Positions 1 to 8,793 of a stretch of DNA of 58,996 bases are shown in pieces (within the stretch, counting starts at the first letter, position 1; each line of letters starts with the position of its first letter). Below the pieces are notes generated by a model, which saw only the letters and a list, made by a program, of their open reading frames with translations, did not search any database and had not been told where the DNA came from. The DNA lies in assembly GCF_023168145.1 (NCBI RefSeq), contig NZ_BQYK01000006.1, positions 140,128 through 199,123 on the forward strand, given 5' to 3'. A program made the position numbers and the translations under genes. This DNA comes from Sporosarcina sp. NCCP-2222. GTDB taxonomy: Bacteria; Bacillota; Bacilli; Bacillales_A; Planococcaceae.

Positions 1-1397
1 TCTGTGATAAGTGCAACTTTTGTTCCGAGTCCGCGTCCTTGGATCGCGGAAGTCGGTGCAAGCATCTCCGGCATTCCCGGACCGCCTTTTGGTCCCTCAT
101 ACCGGATTACGACAACATGCCCTTCTCGCACAGTGCCATTATCGATGTTTTCCTGCGCTGCCTCTTGAGAATCAAATACAATCGCTTCTCCGACAAACTC
201 CTTGATAGATGGATCAACTGCTCCGACCTTGATGACCCCGCCATCCGGTGCGATATTTCCAAATAGTACGGAGAGGCCTCCGACCGGGCTGTACGGATTG
301 TCTTTCGTCCGTATGACCTGTTCATTTGTAATGTGGTAATCCTTCACGTCTTCTCCGATTGTCTTTCCTGTCACGGTAATCCGATCTGGGTGGATGGCTC
401 CTGGTATTTTCGTCAGCTCGTTAATGATTGCACTGACTCCGCCTGCTTTAAAAATATCATCCATCGAAACGTCTGAAGCCGGCATGATCTTAGCTAAGTA
501 CGGAACTCGTTCTGCTACTGTGTTAATGTCCTGCACGCTATATTCGATTTCTGCTTCATGTGCAATGGCCAGTGTATGTAAGACGGTGTTTGTCGATCCG
601 CCCATCGCCATGTCCAATGCGAATGCATCATCGATTGCTTCTTTAGTAACGATATCTCGAGGTTTAATATCCTCTTTCACCATCCGGATAAGATGTTTTG
701 CCGCCTCTTTAATGAGCTTATGACGCTCATCCGAAGTTGCGACGATCGTTCCGTTCCCCGGCAATGCCAATCCGAGCATTTCCATCAGGCAGTTCATTGA
801 GTTCGCTGTGAACATTCCGGAACAAGATCCACATGTCGGACAGGCATTCGTTTCAATGTCGAGCAATTCTTCAGCAGACATTTTTCCTGATTTGTAGGCT
901 CCGACGCCTTCAAACACCGATGTGAGAGAAAGTGGTGCACCTGTTGCTGAGACGCCAGCTTCCATTGGGCCCCCTGATACGAAAACGGAAGGGACGTTCG
1001 TTCGAACTGCCGCCATTAGCATGCCCGGCGTAATTTTGTCGCAGTTTGGAATGTAAAAGACTCCGTCAAACCAATGGGCGTTAATGACGGTCTCCGCAGA
1101 ATCTGCAATCAGTTCACGGGAAGGAAGCGAATAACGCATTCCGATATGTCCCATCGCGATTCCGTCATCGACTCCGATCGTGTTGAATTCGAACGGAATG
1201 CCACCCGCTTCCCGAATCGCCTCTTTAACGATTTCCGCGAAATGGTTCAAATGCTTGTGGCCCGGAATAATATCAATATATGAATTGCATACGCCAATAA
1301 AAGGTTTTTCCAGATCTTTCGTCTTCACACCTGTCGCATATAGCAAGCTGCGATGAGGTGCTCGATCGATGCCTTTTTTTATCATGTCACTTCTCAT
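1..1397 (-). CDS. ilvD: Dihydroxy-acid dehydratase, partial (3' end outside window)
   Basis: IlvD dehydrates 2,3-dihydroxy-isovalerate and 2,3-dihydroxy-3-methylvalerate to the 2-keto acids of valine/isoleucine synthesis, in the cytoplasm, using an Fe-S cluster. About 465 residues are visible of a family length near 555-560; the C-terminus lies beyond base 1. The reading begins [20 protein letters not shown]. Cluster-type cysteines are visible in GVCNSY (about residue 37), [10 protein letters not shown] (119) and [18 protein letters not shown] (186-192), the signature of the dehydratase family. The ATG at 1397 follows a GGAGAG Shine-Dalgarno; an ATG at 1402 runs straight into a stop. It stands alone here, without ilvB/N/C on the visible side. 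Upstream are a perfect cre and a TTGTGA-N6-TCACAA palindrome. Edd (6-phosphogluconate dehydratase) is a relative but fits less well. Confidence 0.95.
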   Translation of the reverse strand, partial: MRSDMIKKGIDRAPHRSLLYATGVKTKDLEKPFIGVCNSYIDIIPGHKHLNHFAEIVKEAIREAGGIPFEFNTIGVDDGIAMGHIGMRYSLPSRELIADSAETVINAHWFDGVFYIPNCDKITPGMLMAAVRTNVPSVFVSGGPMEAGVSATGAPLSLTSVFEGVGAYKSGKMSAEELLDIETNACPTCGSCSGMFTANSMNCLMEMLGLALPGNGTIVATSDERHKLIKEAAKHLIRMVKEDIKPRDIVTKEAIDDAFALDMAMGGSTNTVLHTLAIAHEAEIEYSVQDINTVAERVPYLAKIMPASDVSMDDIFKAGGVSAIINELTKIPGAIHPDRITVTGKTIGEDVKDYHITNEQVIRTKDNPYSPVGGLSVLFGNIAPDGGVIKVGAVDPSIKEFVGEAIVFDSQEAAQENIDNGTVREGHVVVIRYEGPKGGPGMPEMLAPTSAIQGRGLGTKVALIT

Positions 1398-1448
1398 TGC
1401 ATTCTCTCCTAACAAATCGACCGATACCAGCATCAAGCTGATAGTAGA

Positions 1449-1466
1449 TTGTGAATTGAATCACAA
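1449..1466. promoter_or_regulatory. Inverted repeat TTGTGA-N6-TCACAA upstream of ilvD
   Basis: The sequence TTGTGAATTGAATCACAA is a perfect 6-bp inverted repeat with a 6-bp spacer, about 50 bp before the ilvD start. TGTGA-N6-TCACA is the half-site arrangement known for Crp/Fnr-family regulators, including Bacillus Fnr. The regulator is inference. The GlnR/TnrA consensus has a 7-bp spacer and fits less well. Confidence 0.45.
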
Positions 1467-1559
1467 CTCGTAATAGATTGTTGCTATCATATATCGGATA
1501 ATCGGTAGAGTCAACACTCTTTTTATAATTATTTTTCAATTAGGAATAGTGATATTTAT

Positions 1560-1573
1560 TGTAATCGCTTACA
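1560..1573. promoter_or_regulatory. Catabolite-responsive element (cre) upstream of ilvD
   Basis: TGTAATCGCTTACA matches the CcpA operator consensus TGNAANCGNTNNCA at every fixed position and is nearly palindromic. It lies about 160 bp before ilvD and about 75 bp after the lipoprotein gene. CcpA is known to activate the ilv-leu operon of B. subtilis from an upstream cre; a similar role here is inference. Confidence 0.6.
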
Positions 1574-1646
1574 TTGGCGATATATTGCATACTACATTAC
1601 ATATGACATTTTGTAAATTTTTTTGTGCATAACCATGGGGCCATAC

Positions 1647-2177
1647 TTATTTTTCCACTTTGTCTATTCGCCATCCATGCCTTTTTTTATAGACATACGT
1701 GAATTTCATTTTTTCCGCCGTTCTAGTTTCCCCGATCGGTACCGTCAATTCCATAACCATTTTGGTTTTTTTCGCCTTCAATTCCTTTACCGTAGCGACA
1801 TTCCACATGAGCTCACTCACAAATTCTGCTTCTGGCTGCGCCATCCTCTTCTTATAGGAAAGAATCCCATTATCTTTCATAAAACGCTTGGCTCCTTTTT
1901 TCGTCATCGTCTTCCGAAGTTCAGCCGTCAGTTTTTTCTTTGAATCAATATGGCTGGCCAAATAACGATAGTTCATGCCTTTGTAAAGAAATGTTTCGTA
2001 TTCCCCTTCTTCATAGAAGCCCCCGTTCACTACGGCCAATTCCGTCGTTGCCCATTCTGCAGCCAGATTGGCTGCTTCTACAGGAGATAACGGCGTGGCC
2101 GCACGATTTCCTTGACAGGCAGTTAGCAGCAACGAAATGCATATTACAAACAATAACGTCCACCATTTTTGTCTCAA
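1647..2177 (-). CDS. Small secreted lipoprotein of unknown function
   Basis: About 176 residues. A TTG start at 2177 is chosen because GGGAGGAAAGCGG sits directly before it and the protein then opens with a signal peptide, MRQKWWTLLFVICISLLLTAC, ending in lipobox L-T-A-C; the longer frame back to 2291 would overlap the next gene and bury the signal. The mature part is basic, with WATTELAVVNGGFYEEGEYETFLYKG-like text and a C-terminal stretch ending in YKKRHGWRIDKVEK, which resembles small NTF2-like or DUF4878-type lipoprotein folds, though I do not recognise a family. It probably sits on the outer face of the membrane. Its link to the upstream carrier gene (82-bp gap) is unclear. Confidence 0.7.
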   Translation of the reverse strand: MRQKWWTLLFVICISLLLTACQGNRAATPLSPVEAANLAAEWATTELAVVNGGFYEEGEYETFLYKGMNYRYLASHIDSKKKLTAELRKTMTKKGAKRFMKDNGILSYKKRMAQPEAEFVSELMWNVATVKELKAKKTKMVMELTVPIGETRTAEKMKFTYVYKKRHGWRIDKVEK

Positions 2178-2259
2178 CCGCTTTCCTCCCGATGTGCTAG
2201 TAGTAAAAGATATGTCATCAGGAGCCAATAAAATGTTGGACTCTGCAAAACATTTCGCT

Positions 2260-3210
2260 TCAGCGACTAGGAATCTTGAATTTATTTTCAAATAGACTTG
2301 CGACTGTTGCTCCGATCGTCAAATTGACAACCATATTGGCAACTGCGGGAACGGCCGCTAGCGAACTGACATGTTCCATGGCAAGCGTTGCTGCAAGAGC
2401 GGTGTTGCATATACCCGTGTGGAATAAAATTGCACGCGCCGTCTCCTCTGGTGCTTTGCAGAGCCGTGCAACGAAATAACCTGCGGCCATCGGAATGGCG
2501 ACTTGCAGAGTGACTGCGATGAAAATCAAAGGCAAGATCGTTAAATTCTCCTGCAACGATTTCTGTGCATTCGAAATAACGGACAGGATGACGATGAATA
2601 AGGACAATTGGGATAAGACGGCTGTATACGGCCTGACTTTCCCGACCGGCTTCGGCCATTTCCTTTGAATAAATAAACCTGCCAAAAGCGGAAGGAAGAC
2701 AATATAAATGATATTGAGAAACAGCGGCCAGAAAGCGATCGGAATTAATTTCCCTGCGAAAAACTGGACGAGTGCCGGGGTCAGCAGCGGTGAAATGAAT
2801 GTATCCATTGTCGCCATTGTAATGCTGACTGCCACTTCACCGCCGGCAATGAACGTATAAATATTCGCGGATGTGCCACTTGGAACGGTTCCTGCCAAAA
2901 TAATGCCGGTTGCAATTTCCGCTTCATTTCGGAAAAAAAGATAGGCAATTGTGATGGATACGGCTACCATGATTGTCCATTTGAAAAGCACGCCAAGGCA
3001 TGCGTATTTCGGATGTTTAATGACTTGAAGCAGTTTATCGGTTGACAGCGATAAACCCATTAGTAAGAAAATGGTACCCAGCCCGACCCCAGTCAGGCCT
3101 CGTATGGCAGTGAATGCCTCTGGAAACGCATACGCCACTAGGGACAAGGCTACAATCCAAATCGGCAAGTATTTCGAGATGACACCAGTGATAAGAGGGA
3201 TGACCTTCAT
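2260..3210 (-). CDS. BASS-family (bile acid:Na+ symporter-like) carrier
   Basis: A 316-residue integral membrane protein with about nine to ten hydrophobic segments. The text GIILAGTVPSGTSANIYTFIAGG (residues about 100-122) and the later FHTGICNTALAATLAMEH are the two crossover motifs of the BASS/SBF fold, known for Na+-coupled uptake of organic acids such as pantoate, 2-keto acids and bile acids. The ATG follows AGGAGGCGAAGGA. It lies 89 bp downstream of the OB-fold gene of the catabolic operon in the same direction, so it may carry a substrate or product of that pathway, possibly by read-through. PanS-like pantoate transport is an alternative. Confidence 0.8.
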   Translation of the reverse strand: MKVIPLITGVISKYLPIWIVALSLVAYAFPEAFTAIRGLTGVGLGTIFLLMGLSLSTDKLLQVIKHPKYACLGVLFKWTIMVAVSITIAYLFFRNEAEIATGIILAGTVPSGTSANIYTFIAGGEVAVSITMATMDTFISPLLTPALVQFFAGKLIPIAFWPLFLNIIYIVFLPLLAGLFIQRKWPKPVGKVRPYTAVLSQLSLFIVILSVISNAQKSLQENLTILPLIFIAVTLQVAIPMAAGYFVARLCKAPEETARAILFHTGICNTALAATLAMEHVSSLAAVPAVANMVVNLTIGATVASLFENKFKIPSR

Positions 3211-3299
3211 TCCTTCGCCTCCTAGACAAGAAGACCTGTACAGCAGATCGCTTCGATCCGATGCACAAGCCTTCTGTTGCCATGATTTTATTCGAAGAA

Positions 3300-3617
3300 C
3301 TAATTAGCCTTCGTGTAAATGAATGCTCCCTCTTCAAGTCCTTTTAACTCAACTGCATCTCCAATCGTGACTTCGCTATCCATCCGTGCCGTCACTTTGA
3401 CAGGTGCTTCATCAAGCTGGATCAAAGCAACTGTATAGGGAGCGATATGTGCGAATTCTGCCGGTGCGACATGAATATCCGTAAAACTATAAACCGTTCC
3501 TTTTGGAGAAACTTCAGTCTCCTGCAGCTTTCCCTGCTGACACTTCGGACAAGTGTACTTGGATGTCACACTATGATAATCACAATTCATGCAAGCAAAA
3601 ATCTTCATGACCCTCAC
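3300..3617 (-). CDS. Zn-ribbon/OB-fold (DUF35) thiolase partner
   Basis: A 105-residue protein with a CxxC...CxxC zinc ribbon at the N-terminus (CMNC and CPKC) followed by a small OB-fold domain (about residues 38-100) with the family's GTVYSFTDIH and DAVELKG strands. DUF35 proteins are known to bind SCP2-type thiolases or aldolases, as in ChsH2/Ltp2, and support acyl-CoA binding. It overlaps the end of the thiolase gene by 4 bp (GTGA), a sign of coupled translation. The GTG at 3617 has GGAGAGG close before it; an ATG at 3608 is an alternative start. It probably forms a complex with the thiolase encoded just before it. Confidence 0.85.
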   Translation of the reverse strand: MRVMKIFACMNCDYHSVTSKYTCPKCQQGKLQETEVSPKGTVYSFTDIHVAPAEFAHIAPYTVALIQLDEAPVKVTARMDSEVTIGDAVELKGLEEGAFIYTKAN

Positions 3618-4750
3618 ACCCTCTCCAAAATATGCACAACGGAATAGGATCCCGTTCCACCTAAATTTTGTGCCAAAGCGAGACGCGGATTGCCTTCCAC
3701 TTGATTTGGCGCAGTCCCTCTCAACTGATGTACGAGCTGATAGAGCTGAGAAATTCCAGTTGCACCGATTGGATGGCCACGAGATAACAGTCCGCCGCTC
3801 GTGTTGACCGGCTTGTCACCTATCACTTTAGTGCGGCCTTCCTCAATTGCTTTCCAGCCTTCACGCTTTGCAAAAAAGCCGAGCTCTTCGATCGCAAGCA
3901 TTTCCGTCATGGAGAAACAGTCATGGATTTCCACGACATCAATATCTTCCGGTCCAACACCTGCTTTTTCGTATGCGAGCCGGCCTGATTCCTTGATGGC
4001 AGGAATGGATAATAAATCATCGGCGTCCTGCATTTGCGTTGGTCCGGAACTTTGGGCGGACGAACGGACGTGAACCGGTGACTTTTTGCTCGACAAAACG
4101 ATTGCCGCAGCACCATCCGTCATCGGCGAACAATCGAACAAACCGAGCGGGTTCGTAATCATTCTAGCTTCCATGATTTCTTCTAAAGTGGCTGGTTTGC
4201 GGAACTGAGCCAGCGGGTTTTGCATCGCGTTTTCCCGATTTTTCAGTGCCACCATTGCCAGATGCTTTTTGGAAGCACCGGTTTCATAAAAGTACCGGTT
4301 GGCTAGCACTCCAAAGAAACCAGGGAATGTGAGCCCCGCACGCTTTTCATTTGAATCATTGTCCATCGCTGCATTGATCGCCTGTGTGACATCGGCAGTG
4401 GATGCATGTTTCATCTTTTCAACACCAGCTACCAAAACGGTCTCATATTCACCGCTCTGAATACCGAGCACTCCTTGTCGAACCGCGATGCCGCCGGAAG
4501 CGCATGCTCCTTCGACTTTAGCTGTCGGAATGAATCCAAGGCCTAATTCATTCGCCACAATGGCGCCAAGGATTTCTTGATTATAAATGGAACCGCCCAT
4601 GAAATTTCCGACATAGACCGCGTCCACTTTCGGATTGCCTGCTTCATTCAACGCTTGAATACAAGCATCGAGCAACAAGTCCTTCATCGTCCGATCTACG
4701 AAGGTCCCAAATTGTGTCATGCCGACGCCGTGTACATATACATTCGTCAT
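3614..4750 (-). CDS. Thiolase-family protein (SCP2-type acetyl-CoA acyltransferase)
   Basis: A 378-residue thiolase-fold enzyme. Visible active-site motifs are the nucleophile region VEGACASGGIAVRQG (about residue 84), HDCFSMTE (about 280) and the C-terminal GHPIGATGISQ (about 330). The general reaction is CoA-dependent cleavage of a 3-ketoacyl-CoA or, when paired with a DUF35 protein, possibly a retro-aldol cleavage. Length and the DUF35 partner place it with the non-decarboxylating SCP2-type thiolases rather than FadA. It overlaps both neighbours by 4 bp, so it belongs to the ligase-thiolase-OB block of the operon. The true substrate is not readable from the sequence. Confidence 0.88.
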   Translation of the reverse strand: MTNVYVHGVGMTQFGTFVDRTMKDLLLDACIQALNEAGNPKVDAVYVGNFMGGSIYNQEILGAIVANELGLGFIPTAKVEGACASGGIAVRQGVLGIQSGEYETVLVAGVEKMKHASTADVTQAINAAMDNDSNEKRAGLTFPGFFGVLANRYFYETGASKKHLAMVALKNRENAMQNPLAQFRKPATLEEIMEARMITNPLGLFDCSPMTDGAAAIVLSSKKSPVHVRSSAQSSGPTQMQDADDLLSIPAIKESGRLAYEKAGVGPEDIDVVEIHDCFSMTEMLAIEELGFFAKREGWKAIEEGRTKVIGDKPVNTSGGLLSRGHPIGATGISQLYQLVHQLRGTAPNQVEGNPRLALAQNLGGTGSYSVVHILERV

Positions 4751-6228
4751 GCTTTCACCTCTTCATGCTGGTTGCGCAGCTCGCGCTTTAGGATTTTTCC
4801 GTAGGAACTTTTCGGCAATTCCTCGACAATATGAATCTCCTTCGGCTTTTTAAAGCTGGCCATATTTTCAATGCAGAGTGCGAGCAGCTGTTCATCCGTC
4901 ACCTGCTGCGTACCATTTGGCACGACATAAGCAATGACGTTCTCTCCCCATTTCTCATCCGGCACGCCGATGACACATGTCTCCTTAACGCCTGGATGCA
5001 TGTTCAAGACTTCTTCCACTTCACGCGGGTAAATGTTCACGCCACCAGAAATAATCACATCTTTCTTCCGGTCAACGATATGGACATACCCTTCTGGATT
5101 CTTCCAGCCTAAATCACCAGTATGGAGCCAACCATCTTGTAAAGTTTCCGCTGTCGCTTTTTCATTGTTCCAGTACCCCTTCATGACGAGGGATCCTTTA
5201 CAAATGATTTCCCCGACTTCACCGTCAGGAAGCTCTTTCCCTTCGTCATCCACGATCTTCACGTCGACAAACAGGCCAGTTCGTCCGCATGATTCAAGAC
5301 GGGTGCCTAGTTCCCTTTTTGGCATCATTGTGATGCACATCGGCGCCTCAACTTGTCCGTACGTCTCAGCAAAAATTGGCCCTGTCAGCTGGAGAGCCTG
5401 CTCTAGCTTGCTTGCCGCAATTGGGGATCCTGCCATGTTTATGCTCTTTAATGTCGAGAGTTTGGAAGGATCAAAATTCGGATGCTGAATCATCAAGTTA
5501 ACCATCGTCGGCACGAGGAAAATGATAGATACTTTTTCTCTTGCCAGATCATTAACGAATTCTTCCGGTTCGAATTTATCGAAAACCACTTGCGTCAATC
5601 CATACAGCCAAGCTACATGGGATAGAAAATTACTTCCGTGCGTCAGCGGCGCCACGTGGCCGATAATATCGTCATAATCCGTTTCGCAAACAACTGCCAA
5701 AGAGACTGCCCCTGCAATCATATTTCGATGGGAGAGCATAACCCCTTTTGGATTGCCTGTCGTGCCAGAGGTGTACATGATGGCGAATAGTTCGTCTTCT
5801 TCCACATGTTCCGCAAACCCTGCACCGACATAGGATTGGATGACTTTTTCATAATCCGCCCCGACCCACAGCGTCTCCACTTCGGTTCCAATTGCGTCAA
5901 TAAGCTCCTGATCACCTATTAACAAGCCAACATCAGCATCAGTCAGCATATACTGATGCTCTTTCGGATGGAGACGGTAATTGAGCGGCACTTTAATGAA
6001 CCCGCCAAGCGCCACCGCGACATCCAACTCAATATGTTCCAGGCAGTTTGGCATCAAAATGCCGATCCGGTCGCCTTTCTTTAATCCTTTATGATGGAAA
6101 TATGCGGCTAGCGCATGGGCTCTTTCCAACAACTCTTTATATGTGAACGAACGGTCTTTGTCTTTCACAGCGAGCTTATCTGGATTAGCCAACGCTGATT
6201 TCACCGCAAGTTTACCTAACGTTTCCAC
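4747..6228 (-). CDS. AMP-forming acyl-CoA ligase
   Basis: A 493-residue ANL-superfamily adenylating enzyme that would activate a carboxylic acid with ATP and CoA. The P-loop motif YTSGTTGNPKGVMLSH is at about 152-167, AETYGQ(V)E at about 290, the hinge GWLHTGDLG at about 370 and the catalytic lysine region KSSYGKILKR near the C-terminus. The start is GTG at 6228 behind AAGGAG. It lies 7 bp after the PPC gene and overlaps the thiolase, so its product acyl-CoA probably feeds that enzyme. Medium/long-chain or aromatic acids are possible substrates; the sequence alone does not decide. Confidence 0.9.
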   Translation of the reverse strand: METLGKLAVKSALANPDKLAVKDKDRSFTYKELLERAHALAAYFHHKGLKKGDRIGILMPNCLEHIELDVAVALGGFIKVPLNYRLHPKEHQYMLTDADVGLLIGDQELIDAIGTEVETLWVGADYEKVIQSYVGAGFAEHVEEDELFAIMYTSGTTGNPKGVMLSHRNMIAGAVSLAVVCETDYDDIIGHVAPLTHGSNFLSHVAWLYGLTQVVFDKFEPEEFVNDLAREKVSIIFLVPTMVNLMIQHPNFDPSKLSTLKSINMAGSPIAASKLEQALQLTGPIFAETYGQVEAPMCITMMPKRELGTRLESCGRTGLFVDVKIVDDEGKELPDGEVGEIICKGSLVMKGYWNNEKATAETLQDGWLHTGDLGWKNPEGYVHIVDRKKDVIISGGVNIYPREVEEVLNMHPGVKETCVIGVPDEKWGENVIAYVVPNGTQQVTDEQLLALCIENMASFKKPKEIHIVEELPKSSYGKILKRELRNQHEEVKA

Positions 6229-6234
6229 AATGAA

Positions 6235-6708
6235 TCACTCCTTCTCCGCGAATTGGAATACAGGCATATTCCAAAATTCGTCGTTTCCGCGCTGTAACGC
6301 GACTTCATGCAACGGAAACAGCATATATTCAATCGTGACAGCTACCGGATTTTCTCCGTCGATAAAATGGCCGCCATCAATTTTTTTATCACAGTCAATA
6401 AACATTCCATGAAAATGAACTTCCAATTCGCCTTGCAAATCCAGACCGATAAACCCTGTACCCGACAACAATTCGATTGGCGTGTCCGTCTTAAGCTTCT
6501 TGGAATATTTCAAGCCGCCCTCCGCCGTTTGATCCAGTTGGACATACGTCGCGTAATCAAGTGACCCGATGCATTGGAATTGAGCGGCCGTCACTTGATA
6601 GGCACGGCAAACTTCCTTAAACCCTTCAAAAAGGTCGATCCCTTTCATGAACCTTCCGGCAATCCGATTCGTTTTTTGATCTAATACTGCTTGAACCCGA
6701 TTATCCAA
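6235..6708 (-). CDS. PPC/DUF296-domain protein
   Basis: About 157 residues. A TTG start at 6708 is chosen because a perfect GGAGG lies 8 bp before it; a longer form starting at 6723/6726 is possible. Nearly the whole protein is one PPC (PCC/DUF296) domain: the lead GRFMKGIDLFEGFKEVC, a GSLDYATY strand and the signature GGHFIDGENPVAVTIE near residue 120. The fold is known from plant AT-hook proteins and from bacterial stand-alone proteins of mostly unknown role. The gene overlaps the SDR gene and sits 7 bp before the ligase, so it is co-translated with catabolic enzymes. A role in metal or ligand binding, catalysis or regulation cannot be separated from sequence. Confidence 0.8.
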   Translation of the reverse strand: MDNRVQAVLDQKTNRIAGRFMKGIDLFEGFKEVCRAYQVTAAQFQCIGSLDYATYVQLDQTAEGGLKYSKKLKTDTPIELLSGTGFIGLDLQGELEVHFHGMFIDCDKKIDGGHFIDGENPVAVTIEYMLFPLHEVALQRGNDEFWNMPVFQFAEKE

Positions 6709-7462
6709 AGCTGTAGCCTCCATCAACTTTGATTACTTGCCCTGTTGTATAGCTTGACTCCGGTGAAGCGAAATAAAGAACGGCCTCGGCAATATCTTGC
6801 GGAGTCCCCATCCGTTTAATAGCTTGCTGGCTTACATCGTAAGCAACGCCTGTCGTAATGCCAGTCAATGTTGCGCCAGGCGCTACCGAGTTGCATGTAA
6901 TCCCGTGAACGCCAAGCTCCTTTGCCACCCACTTGGTCAGGGCAATGACTGCCCCTTTGGAAGCGGAATAGGCTGGGCCGGAACGCCCGTTATTATCCTC
7001 CTGGCCTGAAATGACGCCGCCATTCATGCCGGAAATCGAACTGATATTGATAATCCGCCCGTATTTCTGCTCGACCATATGCGGATAAACAATCGCCTGG
7101 ATAAACAGAAATGCAGCTTTCACATTTGTATCCATATCACGGTCCCACACATCAAGCGTCATCGTATCAATACCGAGTCTGCCGCATGTTCCCGCATTGT
7201 TCACTAGAATATGAAGTTCTCCGTACGTATCGGAAGCCCGGGCGACCGTCGCTTTCACAAATTCAGGATCGCGGATATCCCCGAGGCATTCCATGACGCT
7301 CGCATCGGTCGATTGGCTTTGGATCGATTCGATTGTTTTCTCGCATGAATTCAAATCAACGAGAACAATATTGGCACCTTCCCTAGACAGGATAATCGCC
7401 GATTCTGCGCCAATACCGCTGGCCGCACCTGTAATGATTGCTGTTTGTCCCTTTAATCTCAC
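6701..7462 (-). CDS. Short-chain dehydrogenase/reductase
   Basis: A 253-residue classical SDR. The Rossmann motif TGAASGIG (12-19), the NNAG motif (about 89), the NISSIS serine region and YSASK (Tyr-x-x-x-Lys) are present, and the C-terminal VDGGYSFG is typical. It would oxidise an alcohol or reduce a ketone with NAD(P)H. Between the active-site serine and the tyrosine there are about 23 residues instead of the usual 13, with the insert centred on GVISGQEDNNGRSGP. The start is GTG at 7462 behind AGGGGG. Its place between the TRAP importer and the CoA ligase suggests it handles an intermediate of the imported acid. Confidence 0.9.
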   Translation of the reverse strand: MRLKGQTAIITGAASGIGAESAIILSREGANIVLVDLNSCEKTIESIQSQSTDASVMECLGDIRDPEFVKATVARASDTYGELHILVNNAGTCGRLGIDTMTLDVWDRDMDTNVKAAFLFIQAIVYPHMVEQKYGRIINISSISGMNGGVISGQEDNNGRSGPAYSASKGAVIALTKWVAKELGVHGITCNSVAPGATLTGITTGVAYDVSQQAIKRMGTPQDIAEAVLYFASPESSYTTGQVIKVDGGYSFG

Positions 7463-7473
7463 GATGTCGCCCC

Positions 7474-8793
7474 CTATTTAATGTTCAATAGATCCGGCAG
7501 GAATGTTGAAATCTGCGGGATATATGTGATTAATAACAGAATAATGATGGATGATACGACGAAAGGCAGCACACCTTTCGATATTTGGCCGATCGACGTT
7601 TTCGATATGCCTGCCGCGACGAACAAATTGAGTCCGACGGGAGGAGTAAACAAACCAATTGCCAAGTTAACCGTCATGAAAACGCCAAACACAGTCGGGT
7701 CCACATTGAAAGCAAGCATGATCGGCAATAAAATCGGAATGAATATGTAATAAGCAGAGATGGCATCAATGAACATACCTGCAATAAGCAATAAAACATT
7801 TACAAGCAATAGGATGATGATTGGGTTATCCGAGATGCTCAGCATCGCGTCTGAAATTTGTCGTGCAATTTGTTCTGTCGTAATGATATAGGCATACACA
7901 GAAGCCGCACTGACGATAAACATAACAACCGCTGTTTGAATCGAAGAAGCGATCAAAATGTCGTACAGTTTTTTCAGTGTTAATTCGCGGTAGATAAAGA
8001 AACCGACGAACAGCCCATAAAATACAGCGACAACCGCCGCTTCAGTCGGTGTGAAGAAACCGCCGTAAATCCCGCCGAGAATGATAACTGGGATGAGAAG
8101 CCCCCAAATGGCGCCTGTAAACGCTTTCAGTCTTTCCTCGCCAGTCGCCTTTTTCGTCATGACAACCTCGATTGGTCCTTCTGTCTTCTCTTGTTTCCAT
8201 CTGACATACATCGCTGCCAGTATGAAACCTAACCCTAATAGCAACCCTGGCACTACGCCCGCCATGAATAAACGGCCGATGGACACAGGAATTTGATCGC
8301 CTGCCACGACAGCAAAGACGATGAACGCAATACTTGGCGGGATGATAATGCCGATCGCTCCAGAACTTGCAACGAGGCCGCCCGCTGTCTCCTTCTTGTA
8401 ACCGCTTTTCACCATCGCCGGCACAAGGATGCCTCCGATAGCCGCAACTGTTGCCGGGCCTGAGCCTGAAATGGCCGCAAAGAAGATTGCCGTTAATACG
8501 GTTACAAACACAATACCGCTCTTACGATGGCCTACCAACGATTGGGCGAAATCAATCAAACGCTTGGAAATGCCCGCCTGCTCCATGATGACACCGGCTA
8601 AAATAAAAAACGGAATCGCCAGCAACGTGAATTTCGCTACACTTGTATACATAATGTCGGCAACCAGTTCCAAACCGAATACCCCGCTGCCTGTGAACAA
8701 GACGGCAATGGAGGACACAGCAAGCGCAATCGCAATTGGCATACGCAACATGACTAACAGGAAAAACAAACCGAATAAAATAAACGCCATCAT
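7474..8793 (-). CDS. dctM: TRAP transporter large permease (DctM)
   Basis: A 439-residue membrane protein of the DctM/UctQ family with about twelve hydrophobic segments. It opens MMAFILFGLFFLLVMLRMPI and contains the typical ILAGVIMEQAGISKRLI, AISGSGPATVAAIGG and TPTEAAVVAVFYG. It forms the Na+-coupled channel of a tripartite importer with the small permease and binding protein encoded just upstream. The ATG overlaps the dctQ stop (ATGA). TRAP systems carry organic acids such as C4-dicarboxylates, 2-oxo acids, sugar acids and aromatic acids; the substrate is presumably the one oxidised by the surrounding enzymes. Confidence 0.95.
   Translation of the reverse strand: MMAFILFGLFFLLVMLRMPIAIALAVSSIAVLFTGSGVFGLELVADIMYTSVAKFTLLAIPFFILAGVIMEQAGISKRLIDFAQSLVGHRKSGIVFVTVLTAIFFAAISGSGPATVAAIGGILVPAMVKSGYKKETAGGLVASSGAIGIIIPPSIAFIVFAVVAGDQIPVSIGRLFMAGVVPGLLLGLGFILAAMYVRWKQEKTEGPIEVVMTKKATGEERLKAFTGAIWGLLIPVIILGGIYGGFFTPTEAAVVAVFYGLFVGFFIYRELTLKKLYDILIASSIQTAVVMFIVSAASVYAYIITTEQIARQISDAMLSISDNPIIILLLVNVLLLIAGMFIDAISAYYIFIPILLPIMLAFNVDPTVFGVFMTVNLAIGLFTPPVGLNLFVAAGISKTSIGQISKGVLPFVVSSIIILLLITYIPQISTFLPDLLNIK

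Noticed and set aside
1398..1646. T-box or CodY control of ilvD
   Set aside because: No T-box sequence or antiterminator is visible, and the best CodY-like stretch (near 1528) has about five mismatches.
1647..2291. Longer 214-residue form of the lipoprotein
   Set aside because: The extra N-terminus overlaps the preceding gene and hides the signal peptide; the TTG at 2177 has a GGAGG and gives a clean lipobox.
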